Assembly: GCA_905182985.1 (NCBI GenBank)
Contig: CAJJDN010000006.1
Span: 462,946-526,945, forward strand
DNA from: Paramecium sonneborni
Taxonomy: Eukaryota > Ciliophora > Oligohymenophorea > Peniculida > Parameciidae
Reading direction: 5' to 3'
Length of the DNA: 64,000 nucleotides
The position numbers and the translations under genes are program-made. Below the pieces are notes generated by a model. That model searched no databases. It was not told the origin of the DNA and worked only from the letters and a program-made list of their open reading frames with translations. Positions within the stretch are counted from its first letter, which is position 1; every line of letters starts with the position of its first letter. Shown piece after piece: positions 34,670-46,796 of this stretch.

Positions 34670-35392
34670 TCAACCTCCCAAAAGAAAGTTTGCTGCTTAT
34701 TCTTCATCATATCCAAATCTGAGGAGGGCTTCCTAAATCATTTAATTAAAATAAATTACCCTAACTATGCCTACTTCAAAACCTAAATTGACTAAATTTT
34801 AAACCTTCTCCTCTTACTTATTTTTTGAAGCATAATTTTATGTCCATTCTCTATAAAATTATTAAATTTTATACTTTGCTGTTTTAACAAATAAATCTTT
34901 TTAGGTTTTATATTGATTGGCTACAACAGCATCCTATGGGGAATCTAATTTAAGTTTTAGAAAATTCAATACCTGGCTATGGATCACACAATAATGCCTA
35001 AAGTGACAGTAAAGCTGTACGAATTGAAAGTGCAGGTGACCACTCATCTTTTAATATATCCAGACAAATAGCACCAGTTTAACTAGATATAGTGATTAAA
35101 ATTACGAAGAGATATTAGGATGCCAAATACGAGTGTCAAACTTCATTTTTGGAGGTTTATATGGATATTCAGGAGGAATCACAATGTCTACTTAAAAATA
35201 ACCATTAGCATAAGGGGTATCTGATGGTCCATTTATAAAACCCTTCCAATGAGTGATATTTTAATCAACTAATAAAATTGAAATTCCAGAATCTTCTCCC
35301 TTATCAAATAGATACAAACATAATACTTTTTTTTATCTTTCATTAAAGTCCTGCAATTCTTTATTCAATCTATTTGTTTATGTTTTTTACAT
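34670..35392 (-). CDS. UBE2K: Ubiquitin-conjugating enzyme E2 with C-terminal UBA (UBE2K/E2-25K type)
   Basis: Four exons (introns of 23, 28 and 27 bases) give about 214 residues. The UBC core has HWKGFINGPSDTPYANGYFQ, PPEYPYKPPKMKF and HPNISS, then QTGAICLDIL with the active-site Cys, DEWSPALSIRTALLSLQALL, and DPQP...DSPQDAVVANQY. The first two introns split the HPN...TGAICLD segment and the DPQDAVVA motif, and both are exactly restored. The last exon adds a UBA domain (EALLRFGYDEEQAANFLLGG) ending at TGA 34670-34672. UBE2K is the only common E2 with a UBA and makes K48-linked chains, feeding the proteasome. The identification is firm. Confidence 0.93.
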
Positions 35393-35882
35393 CAAATAAT
35401 TTAATAATGAAAATAATCATTAGAAATCCATTTAATTGATCAAAAACAATATTTTTTAAATGAACAGTATAGCAGTATTTTACATATTACTAGGTTAATG
35501 GATAACTTACAATTATTTCTACTGCCGAAAAATCAATAATTTTGTAAAATATTTTAATAATTTCAATTATCTTAACGCTAATTACTTGTTTGAATTCATC
35601 AATTATATAAATATTGTGGTAATTTAATAAATAAAAATTTTCATTAATGAATAAAGCTTATTAGAATTAAAACACCTTTTGAATAGTTTATGGAGCAGTA
35701 ATAAAAACAGTATTTTATACATAATCAATTATTTTAATTAGTGTTGATTATCTATTACTAATAAATAAGTATTATTTAGTTTTAATGAACTTATGATTTA
35801 GAAGAATAGTTCATATCTATTTATAGTCTGTTATATAGTATTTTTATAAAATCAAATTAATTTATCTTTTAATAAATAAAAA
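35393..35882. other. Intergenic, with an open but motif-free minus-strand frame
   Basis: A minus-strand frame is open through most of 35400-35830 and contains protein-like stretches (NTVFITAPQTIQKVFQFQQA), but has no ATG near its start and no recognised domain. It may be an exon of an unresolved gene or chance. Confidence 0.3.
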
Positions 35883-36779
35883 ATGTCGATTGAATATGTG
35901 CTATTGGTGAAACAATAATAGGTTTGCTTGTTTAAGATTCCACCGGTGAGCAGTAGCAAGGGTTATTATTTAGATGATTGGAAAGAAATGTTTTGGGAAG
36001 GTAAGATAAAGTTTATAATTACGAGGGGGAATAAAATTAACAGAAAAAGGTGGTCAATTAACTTTATATTTTATTGACAAAAATACTTCAGCTGTTTAGA
36101 CATTTGTAAATTTCCCAGATAATCCATATTAAGCAATAGAGAAAACAGTTGATAGTTAAAGGTAAAGAATATGAAATATTAATTTAGAGGATATGCAATA
36201 AGATTAGTAACTCCAACAGGAGGTCATTAATGGGTTGGATGTGTATTTAGAGATAGGAATGATGCATTTGATTTTAATGAAAAGATTTTGAAATTTATTT
36301 CAGATAGAGAAATGGAAAGAAATCCAGAGAAATTTAAAAATGAATTTTAACCTCAATAAGATTTTAGTTTGAAATAAGGATAGAAATTATAAATATCTTT
36401 TGGAGAAGGAAATCAATAAAAGAAATAAACTTAATAGAAAGGATCAAGCAATTTATCTGAATTTAAATTTGCACCTCCTCCTGATGCAGGTGATTTTGGT
36501 TAATTTTCATAGCCTACTTAATAATAATAATAGACTTAATCAGTTTAGAATAGTTGGGGTAATTTTGATTTTAATTCTTGGAATTAACCAATTGCATAAT
36601 AATAATAATAGAGTGCTTTCTAATAAGTACCCACTCAATAATAATTTGGATTTGGATAATAGTAATAATAATAGCCTTAATAATAATATAATATTTAGGC
36701 ATAAACATTTACTATTTAATCATAACCATAATAATAAAAAGATTTAAAAGCTAATGAAATGAATTTATTGGATTTATGA
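35883..36779 (+). CDS. NECAP-type adaptin-ear-binding coat-associated protein
   Basis: Residues about 1-170 form the NECAP PH-like domain: VCLFKIPPVSSSKGYYLDDW, then WEGGIKLTEKG, LYFIDKNTSAVQTFVNFPD, and RLVTPTGGHQWVGCVFRDR with FDFNEKIL. Two introns (25 and 26 bases) are needed, and both land in conserved motifs. The C-terminal 120 residues are Gln-rich with Trp-Gly-x-Phe/Phe-type peptides (NSWGNFDFNSW), which in animals bind AP-2 and AP-1 ears, and the protein ends NEMNLLDL, a clathrin-box-like LLDL. NECAPs regulate clathrin-coat assembly. Stop is TGA 36777-36779. It converges on the proteasome gene 30 bp away. Confidence 0.9.
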
Positions 36780-36809
36780 ATGCACATAATTAAACATAAT
36801 ATTCTTATA

Positions 36810-37738
36810 TCATTCTATAATTTCCATTTCTTAACCAACTTCAGTTAATTCTTATTTTATAATATCAAACTAATATTTTCTCAAAGCAGCTAAAAAAATG
36901 TATGAAAATAATACGTGTATTATTGATAGGAAAATCATAAGGAATTTGTTTTTAGTATGATTTAGCATTATATGATCTAATATTTCTTTTGTATTCGGCA
37001 CCATCTTTAGTAATGGCAACAACATCTACATTACTTCCAGATCTAGAAAAATATAAAATATATCAATTACCCCATATCATGGAAAATACCAGCTTCAATA
37101 GCTTCAATAGCTAGATCAATAGCCTGTTATTTAGTAAGTCCATCTTAAAACTTGGCTTCCAATATACCCAAAGCAGCAAGTGATCCACTTCCCATTGATT
37201 AGAAAGGATGATAAACATAACTAATATTATATTTATCATTTACTTTCCATGAGGAGATACTGAAGCTAATTAAGGTCCATTAGAATCTATTCCTCCAATA
37301 ATTAGAGCAACTCCTATATGTCCTCTATATGGAAATAGTTTAGAAGTAAGTTTAGTAATGACTTCATTCACTCTACTTTATCTATTTAAATTTAGTCTTT
37401 AGAGTTTAAGTTTTGCATTAAAATGTGCACATTAATGATGTAAATCAGCTGCTGTACCTGCTCCCGCAGCCCATATATTTGGTGCTAGAACATGTAATTT
37501 CTCACAGTTTTTATCAGCTACTGTAGATCCTGCTGTAGCTCTTGTATCAGCAGCCATCACAACTCCACCATCAAATAAAACACCTACTATTGTTGTTCCT
37601 GTTTTTGTAAATGGCATTTCTTTAAATCCTTAAGCTTTCATCAATTCATTTCTTAAGCAATAAAATCATCTTTTACCTTTTTACATTTGTATAATCATAA
37701 CCACCTTTGAATTACAGATAATTGTCCAAGTATTACAT
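36810..37738 (-). CDS. PSMB7: 20S proteasome catalytic subunit beta2 (PSMB7-like)
   Basis: Exon 1 (start 37736-37738) encodes a propeptide with [14 protein letters not shown], matching the GGFSFDNCRRN propeptide of animal PSMB7. After a 25-base intron (37652-37676) comes [11 protein letters not shown] with the processing site and catalytic Thr1, [17 protein letters not shown], and [12 protein letters not shown]. Further introns are removed inside PHG-NYVYHPF, after FHDMG (restoring GSGSNVDVV) and near the C-terminus. This is the trypsin-like beta2 site subunit, synthesised as a proprotein and activated at the Gly-Thr bond. It is divergent from the RSP4/6 gene, with 41 bp between the starts. 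Stop is TGA 36810-36812. The identification is firm. Confidence 0.94.
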
Positions 37739-37779
37739 ATTTATTATTTTTAAATTTAATTATTATTCAGATTGGGATA

Positions 37780-39234
37780 ATGGAAGAACAATTATAATAA
37801 ATATTCAATTCCATATACAAAAACAAAACTCTCTACAATCATTTTTGTGAATTGTATTATTAGATGCAAGAGAATAAATACTATAAAGCTCAAAGTATTA
37901 TTTTCTGTAATTTAATTAGATTTAGCAGGTTTTGAAGATTTGAGTAATTTTATTAAAGAGAATAGATTTTATCATATACCTCTAAAATCAGCTGATGAAG
38001 TTAATAATTTACAAGATAAAGTTTTTCCATGGTAAGAATATTGTGGAAAATTAATGTAACTTATTCAATAGAAAATCAAATCAGTTAATGCCAATATCTA
38101 GAATTTTTTAAAATTGAATAACCTGTTAAATATTGTTGGTTATGGATTAAATGATGAAGATGCATATGTAATTTAATAGTGCTTAAAACAAATTACATAA
38201 AGAGATTCAAATATTTAAAGTGCAAGGTTTTGGGGAAAGATATTAGCTTAACAAAAAGACTACTTTGTAATAGAAGTTACATTGGATAAGTAAATAAAAG
38301 AACCTTAACCACCTGATTGTGATGAGAAACTTAATGAATATGTTCATTATGTTACTTAAGATTGTAAGATTTATAAGTAAATAAATTAGTATTGGAGGAT
38401 TGGGCTTTATTACCACAAATAACAAGAAAATAAATGGAAGCTAGTCGTTATATTACTTATGTTTTTAGTGGAAACTTAAATAAAGAAATAATTTAATATC
38501 CATATTTTGAAGGAAAGGAAAAACATTTATTGAAAGCATAAATACTAAGAATAACACATGCTAATTTATTGGCTCCAAGAGGGTTGTATAAATATGAAGA
38601 TGAAACAAAAACAATAGGTTTTGAAGATGAATTTAAGATGCCTGAATCAGCTGAGTTAATAACAATGGATGCTTGGGTTCATTTGCCTGCATATATTTTA
38701 AAATAAGGAAGAATAACATTTTATGAAGATCCTTCTTTAAAAGAAGAGGAATTGAATTTGATGAAAGAGTAAGATCCTGAATAAGAAAGATTAAAATCTA
38801 TAAAAGATGATAAACGTAAAAGTTGATCACTATGTATAGCATTTGAATAGAATGAAGGAAATTGGTTGATTAAAGTATTTGGAGAAACATAGTAATATAC
38901 TAATTAAGAAGAATAAGCAATGAGTTATTAAGTAGTTTTATTAAGAAATTATTTATGGCCTGGTGCAGTAACTGTAAGCAATGTATTAATATATTGAATA
39001 ATATTAAAGTCAAATGAATACATAAGTGTATATTTTGGATATGGATTGAAAAATTAATAGAATTCTTTCAATCCTTTATCTCCTAAAGATGTATAAGATG
39101 ATCCTGAAGATATAGATGAATATCCTGAACCAAATCCAAGAGAATAACCAGATGAATTAGAACCAGATAGTGATGATGAAAGAAGAAGAGAATAAGAGAG
39201 AAGAGAAGCTGAATTGCAATAGTAATAAGAATGA
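37780..39234 (+). CDS. Radial spoke head protein RSP4/6 (RSPH4A/6A)
   Basis: Family landmarks in order: NLAGFEDLSNFIKENRFYHI, NIVGYGLNDEDAYVIQQCL, ARFWGKILAQQKDYFVIEV, HYVTQDLLEDWALLPQIT, MEASRYITYVFSGNL, GKEKHLLKAQILRI, RITHANLLAPRGLYKYED, ESAELITMDAWVHL, and a late LLRNYLWPGAVTV. At least four introns (25, 26, 24 and 27 bases) restore frame in conserved text. The protein ends in a Pro/Glu/Asp then Arg/Glu/Gln-rich tail at TGA 39232-39234. RSP4/6 paralogues form the head of ciliary radial spokes that contacts the central pair and controls waveform. The identification is firm. Confidence 0.93.
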
Positions 39235-39292
39235 TATATTTATAATATATTTTTGTGTTTTATTTAAAAAGCTCTTGGATTTGTTGCATTTA

Positions 39293-40976
39293 TCAATTGA
39301 GTTGTTGTTATTGTTATTGTTATTATTATTATTATTATTGTTGTATTTATTATTATTATACTAAAGTTTGTTCTTCCTACTTTCCAAAGTTCATGATATA
39401 GAAATGTTCATTACGTCTAGAATATAATAATGAATAATTACTTGAGACCAATATTACCACCTAAGATCCATAATTATTCTTCATTATAAATATCAGCAGC
39501 ATGGAAATATCTTGGAGATGGCATTTGACCATATTAAGTAGGAGTAATCCATGTATTAGTAGTGAAATCAAATAAATGTAAATCATTCAATCGATTAGAC
39601 TTGCTATTCCTACCACCAAAAATACAAATTTTAGATTTAATCAAATTAGTAGTATGACCATATCTGGGTTCTGGAGCAACTCCTAAAGTTTGAATCTATT
39701 GCCATTAAACTGTTTCAAAATTCAACATCCAAATATCATTAAAATATTCATCTTAATTCTTTCCACAAAATATGTACATCTTTTCATTTACTTAAATTGC
39801 AGTATGTCCATATCTTGGTGATGGTTAATTATTTATATTCAATCTCACCCATTACATATTCTGAATATTCATATAATAAACATCATTGTAAATCAATTCA
39901 ACTTCAAGATCTGGTGATAAGTAATATCCACCAAATAATATCACTAATTCTTCCTATGCATAAAATGTTAGACTAGCTCTTTCTCTCTCAGTCCATTTCT
40001 TATCTGTCTTCGCTAAGTACCAAGTCTTAGCTGAAGTCACATATACAAAATGATCATTCAATATAGAATGCTCATCAACACCTCCAAAAAATAAAATCTT
40101 ATCTCCATATGCTATTGCATTATGATAAGCTCTTGGTCTTGGCATCTCTCCTTCTGTTTCCTCTAAATTTAATTAATGATCTCCAAATGTTAACTTATAT
40201 AAATCATTTCGACTTGGAGCTCCACCAAATATATAAAATTAATTCCCAATGCTTGTCATTGTATGTCCATATATATGATCGAATGTATGATACAATAAGT
40301 CATGTTTTGTCCAATAAACATTATTGAAATCTAGTTCTTATGTTTCTGTTTTGTTTATTAAAACAACCATGATGTTATTTTTCTTTCCAAATGTATTTGA
40401 TATAGTTGGTTAGCAACTATCATGAAAGTATTGTTTTCCTCTTTTAAATATGAATTCATAACGTCCCTCTTACAAATCAATATAAGTATAATATTCATCA
40501 CATAATTTAAATTGATTGTATCGCTTTTACAATTTTATAGGTTAATTCCAATTGTCCCAAGATCCTATTACTTCGTCTGCTATTTCAAATAGTCTTATCA
40601 AAGGTTTGGCATTTGATTCAAATATCTAATATGCTCTCTTAGGAAGCACTTGAATCTGTAATCATTATAAGTTTTACTAAGTTATTGTATGATCCATGAT
40701 TATCATGAACAATCTCTTCATTTTACAAATATTTCCAATGATTATCTACTAAGAACTTATACTCATATTATCCAACTGCCAAATTTAAAGTGCATTTCTT
40801 TCCAATTAATTTGGTCCCCACTTAGAAGAGATTCCATGATCCAAATATTAACACTTCTTTACCTTCAAAAGGCCTATTGAATATTCAATATTATACCAAA
40901 TAAATTTCACTGGTTAAGCTGCACAAGGTTATCTCGGATGAATATTTCCACAATCTTAACATCGGTTTATATTCAT
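39293..40976 (-). CDS. Protein with two CBM48/AMPK-glycogen-binding-like domains and kelch repeats, poly-Gln tail
   Basis: After an N-terminal NRCQDCGNIHPRQPC motif and a 23-base intron comes FIWPFEGKEVLIFGSW, then VGQYEYKFLVDNHWKYLQNE with HDNHGSYNN, an AMPK-beta/CBM48 starch- or glycogen-binding fold. A 22-base intron leads to a second, weaker copy (EVIGSWDNWNQPIKLQKR ... LQEGRYEFIFKRG). At least five kelch repeats follow (HTMTSIGNQFYIFGGAPS, HNAIAYGDKILFFGG, SLTFYAQEELVILFGG, GHTAIQVNEKMYIFCG, GHTTNLIKSKICIFGG). A 25-base intron joins a last exon ending in about 13 Gln codons, nearly uninterrupted, at TGA 39293-39295. The layout suggests a glycan-tethered kelch scaffold (inference). The tri-nucleotide repeat at 39302-39350 is this coding tract, not intergenic DNA. 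Confidence 0.83.
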
Positions 40977-41124
40977 ATTCATTAAAATATATATAAATAT
41001 TAAAATCAAATGGACTGCCAAAAATTTTACCTTAATTTTAAATTATTTATTTATATTTAGGCTAATCTATTTATCATCAATAGATACAATTAATATCTTT
41101 CTTTAAAAAAACTAAAAATTTATA

Positions 41125-42482
41125 TCAAATTTATTTATACTTATCTATATAATAGTTTGCATAACATTTTACTAGAATACTCCAAATTGATGAGATTGAC
41201 TGAAATTGACTCTTAGCTATATTTTAATCCTCTTACTTAAGTTTTTAACTCATAATCTTTTATTCTAGTTTATTTTTCTATAATTCAAGATCTTTAATAT
41301 AATTCATGCATTAAGACATTGCATTTGCTTCCCTCTATTCATTTACAAAGTAATCATATACATCATTCATAGTATCTATTTACATTTATAAACCTCTATC
41401 AATTGAATTTGATTTTCTTCTTTAAATTACTTCTTCAGATTATAAATTAAGATGAATTAAATGCAACTCTGGAAGAATATATTTAGAAAGGTAATTAACA
41501 TTTTTAGAATGCTACTCAAACAATTTTTTGATATCTGAAAAATCATTAATCTTTAGTTATTCTAATTTAGACATCAAAAGTGAAAAATCGTTACATTTTT
41601 ATCTTTATTACTCGTTTACTGATTCTTTTGTTTCAAATTCTTCAAAATTCTATTTATATCTTAAATCAATCTATTCTATGTTTGTTTGTTGAGTCATTTC
41701 TTTCAGTTTAGTTTAAACATATTCCATTTCTTAGTTGGTATCTTTATTAGTCTTAGTTATAAAAACATTAAATTCAATAGATTATGCAAAATATGTTATC
41801 TTAGATAACTTCATCAAAAAATATTCAAAAGCTTTCCTCATATTCTCAATATGTTCATTTGAATAATCTTCAAAAGTTGATTTATTCATCAACGGTGGAA
41901 TATATACTCCAGGCCTAAACTTTTATTATTTTGCTTATTATACCATCTTAACTGCAATATTTATCGTAATTAAGATACATCCTAGAATCTTCTAATTACT
42001 TCTTGTTCTGTATTATCTATTATTCTAAATTAAACAAATTTATTTGTGAATCCTTATTATATAATTTATGGATCACATACTCTATATTACTTACCAACAT
42101 ATTCAAACTTACTGTTTTTTTAATTACCTTCATTTTAAGACAAATATAATTGATATAATTAAGATTAATATTGGATCTATTGATCAACCAATGGAAGTAT
42201 TTACCACTCTAAAAATTATAATTATTATTTGTATCCTCCTGCTATTGCCCCCAATTAATTGTTTTATTCCACTTTAAATTCTTTCTTTTCTCCATCTTTC
42301 TATCCAACTTAAATTTACTTCTTATTTGTCTGTATTTCTATTCTATTTATGCTTATTTCATTCTGATACCATGTCAATTAGATAATATATTCGCTATTAT
42401 CCAAAACTAATTTTTATTCATTTACTCCAAACAATTTTGATGATCTATACTCATATTTAACAATTACTTATGCTCTTTGCAT
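41125..42482 (-). CDS. PX-domain sorting nexin
   Basis: The PX core is clear: KQYRVCDPQIIQQGFTNKFV, then FRIIDNTEQEVIRRFQDVSQ, with LRWPGVYIPPLMNK restored by a 29-base intron (the PP of the PxxP-type membrane loop is present). The region upstream (about 110 residues) is Gln-rich and unassigned. After the PX comes about 220 residues of predicted helix (HIENMRKAFEYFLMKLSK and onward), as in the BAR-like tails of sorting nexins. PX domains bind PI3P on endosomes, and the helical tail would dimerise or bend membrane. Start 42480-42482, stop TGA 41125-41127. Confidence 0.82.
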
Positions 42483-42897
42483 TTTATTACTGATTAAGAA
42501 CTAAATGAATAGTAATAATTTTAGATCCCCAATATCCCTTAATTTGTAAAAAAGATCTTTACAGTATGAATCTTATAAGGGACAAAGGATTATAAGTCGA
42601 TTGAGTCATCAAAATATTTTAGATCTCCTTATTTGATTCCCAAGATTATTGAGTCCATTGAAATTTAATTAATGATTAATATATTTCAGTATACATTCTA
42701 TAAAATATAGAAGATAGATAGAGCAATTATAAATTATTTATTAATAAAAGTTCAGTAGTAAAAGTTGAAGCTAATTGTTACTTTATAGAAAATCACTTCT
42801 TAAATTCGAATAAAAATTTTTAATTTTAATAAATAGATAATTGAGACAAAAGGATAAAAAAAATGGATTAATTGAATATTCTATTATATGAAAGGCA
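42483..42897. other. Intergenic, nothing recognised
   Basis: Spacer of about 415 bp between the sorting nexin start and the 3' end of the F-BAR gene; it should contain the sorting nexin promoter. Confidence 0.5.
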
Positions 42898-43269
42898 TCA
42901 TGGTAACTTTTTTAAAAAATTAGCTTTAGGTACTTCTAAAGGATGCTAATTATATCTAATTTTTGGTTAATCCTATTCTTATTGTGTTAATTACTATTAT
43001 GAAATTTATTATAAAGTTGGCGAGTTTTAAGATTGTTTTTATGTTTATGATTATTATTGTTATTGTTATTATTGTTATTGTTATTATTATTATTGTTATT
43101 ATTGTTATTATTATTGTTATTGTTATTGTTATTGCTATTGTTATTGTTATTGTTATTATTATTATTGTTATTATTATTATTATTGTTATTATTATTGTTA
43201 TTGTTATTGTTATTGTTATTATTATTATTGTTATTATTATTATTATTGTTAATATTGTTATTGTTATTA

Positions 43270-43343
<74 letters not shown>

Positions 43344-45394
43344 GTTATTATTGTTATTGTTATTATTGTTCTTTCTAAGTTTATTAAATTGTTATCTATT
43401 ATTAATATATTGGTGTTTGTTGTTGTAGTGGGTTTTTTTTATCAAATATTACTACTTTTTTTTAAACTTAATTTCCTTATTGTATTTAAGTGTTTTATGG
43501 CGATTAATATAATGATTATAAAACAGATAAAGAATTAATTTTTTGATTTGGTTCAATTTTACCATCATTATCTGCAAATTTGAGTAATTCTTAAGTTTAT
43601 AGATCGTACAGTTAAAATACTCTTGCATATTTCGTTAAAACATTCTTAATCTCATATTTATCTACTCTAAATGTTAATTAATATTTTACTTAAAATTAAT
43701 CATATTCATTGTTAAAGTCAATAAATTAGAATATATAATATTTTTATCCTTGAATATTTATTCATTTGACACTTGAGAAGTATCTTTTATTGTTGATTTA
43801 TCTATTTCTGTTTCGATTGTTGTAAAAATTAATCCTTCCCATAAATCAATTTATTTCCAAATTTACATAGAAATTAGGCTATCTTATAAGAAAAATCTTT
43901 TTTCATGTTCATCAGTAGTATAAATTGTTGAAATCATGGTAATAATTCTTTTAACTAAAACTAATTCACCTTCTTTTTAAGAGATCTCCAATAATTTTTG
44001 AGTAAATAATTATATATTTTAAAATCCGTATTAATTAAAATTAGAGCATCTAAATATAAATTAATGTATACCCAGCTTGTCTAAAAGATTCTAGAATGAT
44101 ACACCCTAATTCTCTAAAGAATTTTTAATCAAAGATTTCATCTAAATTGGATCTTTGTAATTCAGGTATATTTTTCCAACCCTTAATTTATTATTCTTAA
44201 GTTAACTATATAACATATTTAATGAAACTATAAATATTAACAAGTTATTATTCACCATATTAAACTTTATATTTATTGACCATTTATTGAATGCCAGTAG
44301 GTTGATCATCAGCATTTTTAGGTTTATTTTTATTATTGACTTTTCCAATTAATTTAATTGTTACTCCTTTTAAATCTTCAATAAATTCAGTATTAACTAA
44401 GAATACATCAAAAGATTCTAAATTTTCATTTTAAAATTAATAGGGATTGGTTTCTCTTTTAATATTCAATCTATGATTAAGTGAGATTTAATCAGCAATA
44501 TTCCTTAAAAATGAATAATTTAATGAAGGATTAACTTTTAAATAGTTTTCTTTAGAAATCCCAATCTAACTTGAAGGTCCTGGTGCAATTGGATCATTTT
44601 ATGGATCTAAATAGATTTCAGCCTATTTAAAGAATTATTCACTATCATATTAAAGGTTTCTAGTTTTAGAAATCTCATAAACTAAGATCTTCATTACAAT
44701 ATCCTAATTATATATTGATATACTTTAGCAATTGCAAATATTTGATTGTATTATGTAGTTAATAATTATATTCCATTTTATAAAGCCGAACAATATGATG
44801 AAACAGCTTAATTATAAATTGTAGCTGCCTATTTCAAAGCAGATTCATTCTCTAATTTATATGACAATTATGAATTTAATCGATGTTGAGCTTTTGATCT
44901 CTATTCTGAATTGCATTCCTTATTCCAAAACAAAGCTTCTAATGTAATTGCTGATTCTTCGTAATCTTTTGATGCTCTTATAGTCTTTTCCTTCTAACGA
45001 TCGTACTTATCAAATGTTATTTTGATTTCTTTATCCATTTTCAATACATCTTGTATAAGTGGCTTAAATTAACTTTGGATATGTCTTAACTCATTGATAG
45101 CTTATTCTACATCATGCTTGTACGATTAGTTGAATTGCTTAGTTACTAATACCCACATACCTTATAGTATTGGGCCCTTTAATTCAGATCTACTTTCACT
45201 CCTCTCACTAAATCATCAATATCTCCACCACCATTTTACATTTATCCACTTATTTTCTCCAAAGCCTTGTGATACTTCTCTTCAGCTTCTGATCTCTCAA
45301 AAAGCTATCCCAACATTATTTCGGTTACTTTACTTCTATCATTTACTCTTCGATATAGAACATCGAAATTTGAAGCTAATTATTTAATATTCAT
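42898..45394 (-). CDS. F-BAR domain protein with a long poly-Gln tract
   Basis: The N-terminal FCH/F-BAR module reads FDVLYRRVNDRSKVTEIML, QLFERSEAEEKYHKALEKIS, and after a 23-base intron a long Glu/Lys/Gln helix (RQKEKTIRASKDYEESAITL, SEQRSKAQHRLNSQLSYKLE). The middle region (about 350 residues) after a 20-base intron is unassigned. A further 20-base intron enters a low-complexity Gln-rich region holding about 106 consecutive codons that are all Gln except one Tyr. About 55 residues follow, to KKLP and TGA 42898-42900. F-BAR dimers bend membrane at endocytic sites. Poly-Gln is encoded mainly by TAA with CAA and one TAG, so it is visible only in the ciliate code. Confidence 0.85.
43051..43368 (-). 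repeat. Trinucleotide repeat encoding about 105 Gln
   Basis: 318 bases of TTA/TTG triplets on the plus strand. On the minus strand, in the phase of the F-BAR gene, every triplet is TAA, CAA or TAG (Gln) except one TAT (Tyr). The other minus phases would give poly-Asn or Ile/Thr; the Gln phase is the one that joins open frames on both sides. Confidence 0.9.
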
Positions 45395-45721
45395 TATTAT
45401 TTATTAGTTATTCCATTAAATTCATTAAATATATCAAATAAGTTTAATGTATTATAATTAAATCTTATAAAACTTCTAAATTGTTAAAAAAAGATAAATA
45501 TTTATTATTTTCAGATCCTAAGTAGGAATTAAGAATTGGAAATAGATAATTAATAAAAATATGCAAAAAAAATAAATATGCTTAATCCCACTTAATGTTT
45601 CAATTACTTAACATTACTTTTTATTTTTATTAAACTAAATTTATAAACTTATATATCATTTTTCTTTCTTTATTAATTATTAACATAAATTAAATAATCT
45701 TCTCATATTAAAATTAAAAAA
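45395..45721. other. Intergenic, nothing recognised
   Basis: AT-rich spacer between two minus-strand genes. Confidence 0.5.
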
Positions 45722-46796
45722 TCATCTGATTTATATAATTTTAGTTTTCATATAACTTTTGTAATTATCGCATAACTATGGACATAATTTTGCTTTAATC
45801 TCATTATTCTACACTAAATTATATATCCCAAAATTATTCTCATTTTCTTATACTATTCTAATTTCTTAATTTTGATCAATTACTTCGATTGGAATAATAA
45901 TATTAAAGATTCTATTACAACAATCAAAGAAAAACTTTTTTTTTAGCTAAATATTGATTTTAATGATGTGATGGCATTATATTTAACTTCCTAAATATAA
46001 AAGTCTCATTTAATTTGCAACTTGATTGATTGAGCTTGTAAAAGTGACTAAAGTATTATCTTCATTTTTTTATTCTTTTTTTTGTAATTCACATAGTCGA
46101 CGTTCGGACAACACCTTTCCTTCAAAAATAATTTTTTCACATAAATGAGCTTTGAATTCAGATGGAATAATTTAAGAAAAATTACCTTCTAATTTGATTT
46201 CTATACTTTCATTCTCCTTAAACAGAGTATTTTTCCCTAAAATTTTAATTTGAATTTGCCCACCTACTAATATTTATTGATATAAAGCATATTCTTTAAG
46301 TTCATCATTCATTACATCTTTATTTGACTGATTGAAAGGTTTTTCCAAGTAGAATTTTTCAAATAAAATTTTATACTCTTTTTTTTAAACATTCTCTTAA
46401 TCATCATTTCGTTTGTATGTTAAAGTTAATTTTTTCAAATTATAAAATAGAATTTGCCCTTCTACTATCTTTGTTTAAGGACAAGGAAAAAACATATGAT
46501 TTATAGGAATTTCCCATATAACAATTATTTCTTTGCCTTATTTTTTTTTGTTTTTTATTTTTGAAGCAGGAAATGATCTCAACCAATCTTTAGTAAAAAG
46601 AATTAATCTTTATCTTTCGTTTACAATTTCTTTGATTTCAATCTTTAATATAATCATTTTATACCCAAGCTGTAAATTCTTGTTTTTTACAATTTTTTTA
46701 CACATCTAGTATGTACGCCTTAAATTTTAAATAATACTAACTGTCTTGTTGATATTTTTCTTAATAGAGTAATTATCTAATATTAAATTCTGACAT
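45722..46796 (-). CDS. Arrestin-fold-like protein
   Basis: Starts MSEFNIRQLLYQEKYQQDSQ. A 22-base intron (46653-46674) joins a single long exon. The product of about 350 residues is rich in beta-strand-like segments: IVEGQILFYNLKKLTLTY, VGGQIQIKILGKNTLFKENE, SIEIKLEGNFSQI, then QCHHIIKINIQLKKKFFFD and RIFNIIIPIEVI. The late HHIIKINI...IPIEV pattern resembles the C-terminal arrestin domain (a polar-core beta sheet with an IPI-type strand). Arrestin-domain proteins act as cargo or signalling adaptors. The resemblance is by pattern only, so the family call is moderate. Stop is TGA 45722-45724. A related but broken sequence lies near 48.9-49.7 kb. Confidence 0.5.

Noticed and set aside
36400..36747. 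Asn/Leu-rich ORF of 115 codons
   Set aside because: Alternate phase of the Gln-rich tail of the NECAP gene on the same strand.
39302..39350. Apparent intergenic trinucleotide microsatellite
   Set aside because: It is coding: the poly-Gln C-terminus of the CBM48-kelch protein on the minus strand.
43057..43428. Plus-strand poly-Leu ORF
   Set aside because: Antisense reading of the poly-Gln tract of the F-BAR gene; a plus-strand gene would be pure Leu with no context.
42963..43538. Plus-strand poly-Ile/Val ORF of 191 codons
   Set aside because: Same triplet repeat read in another phase; no supporting non-repeat protein.
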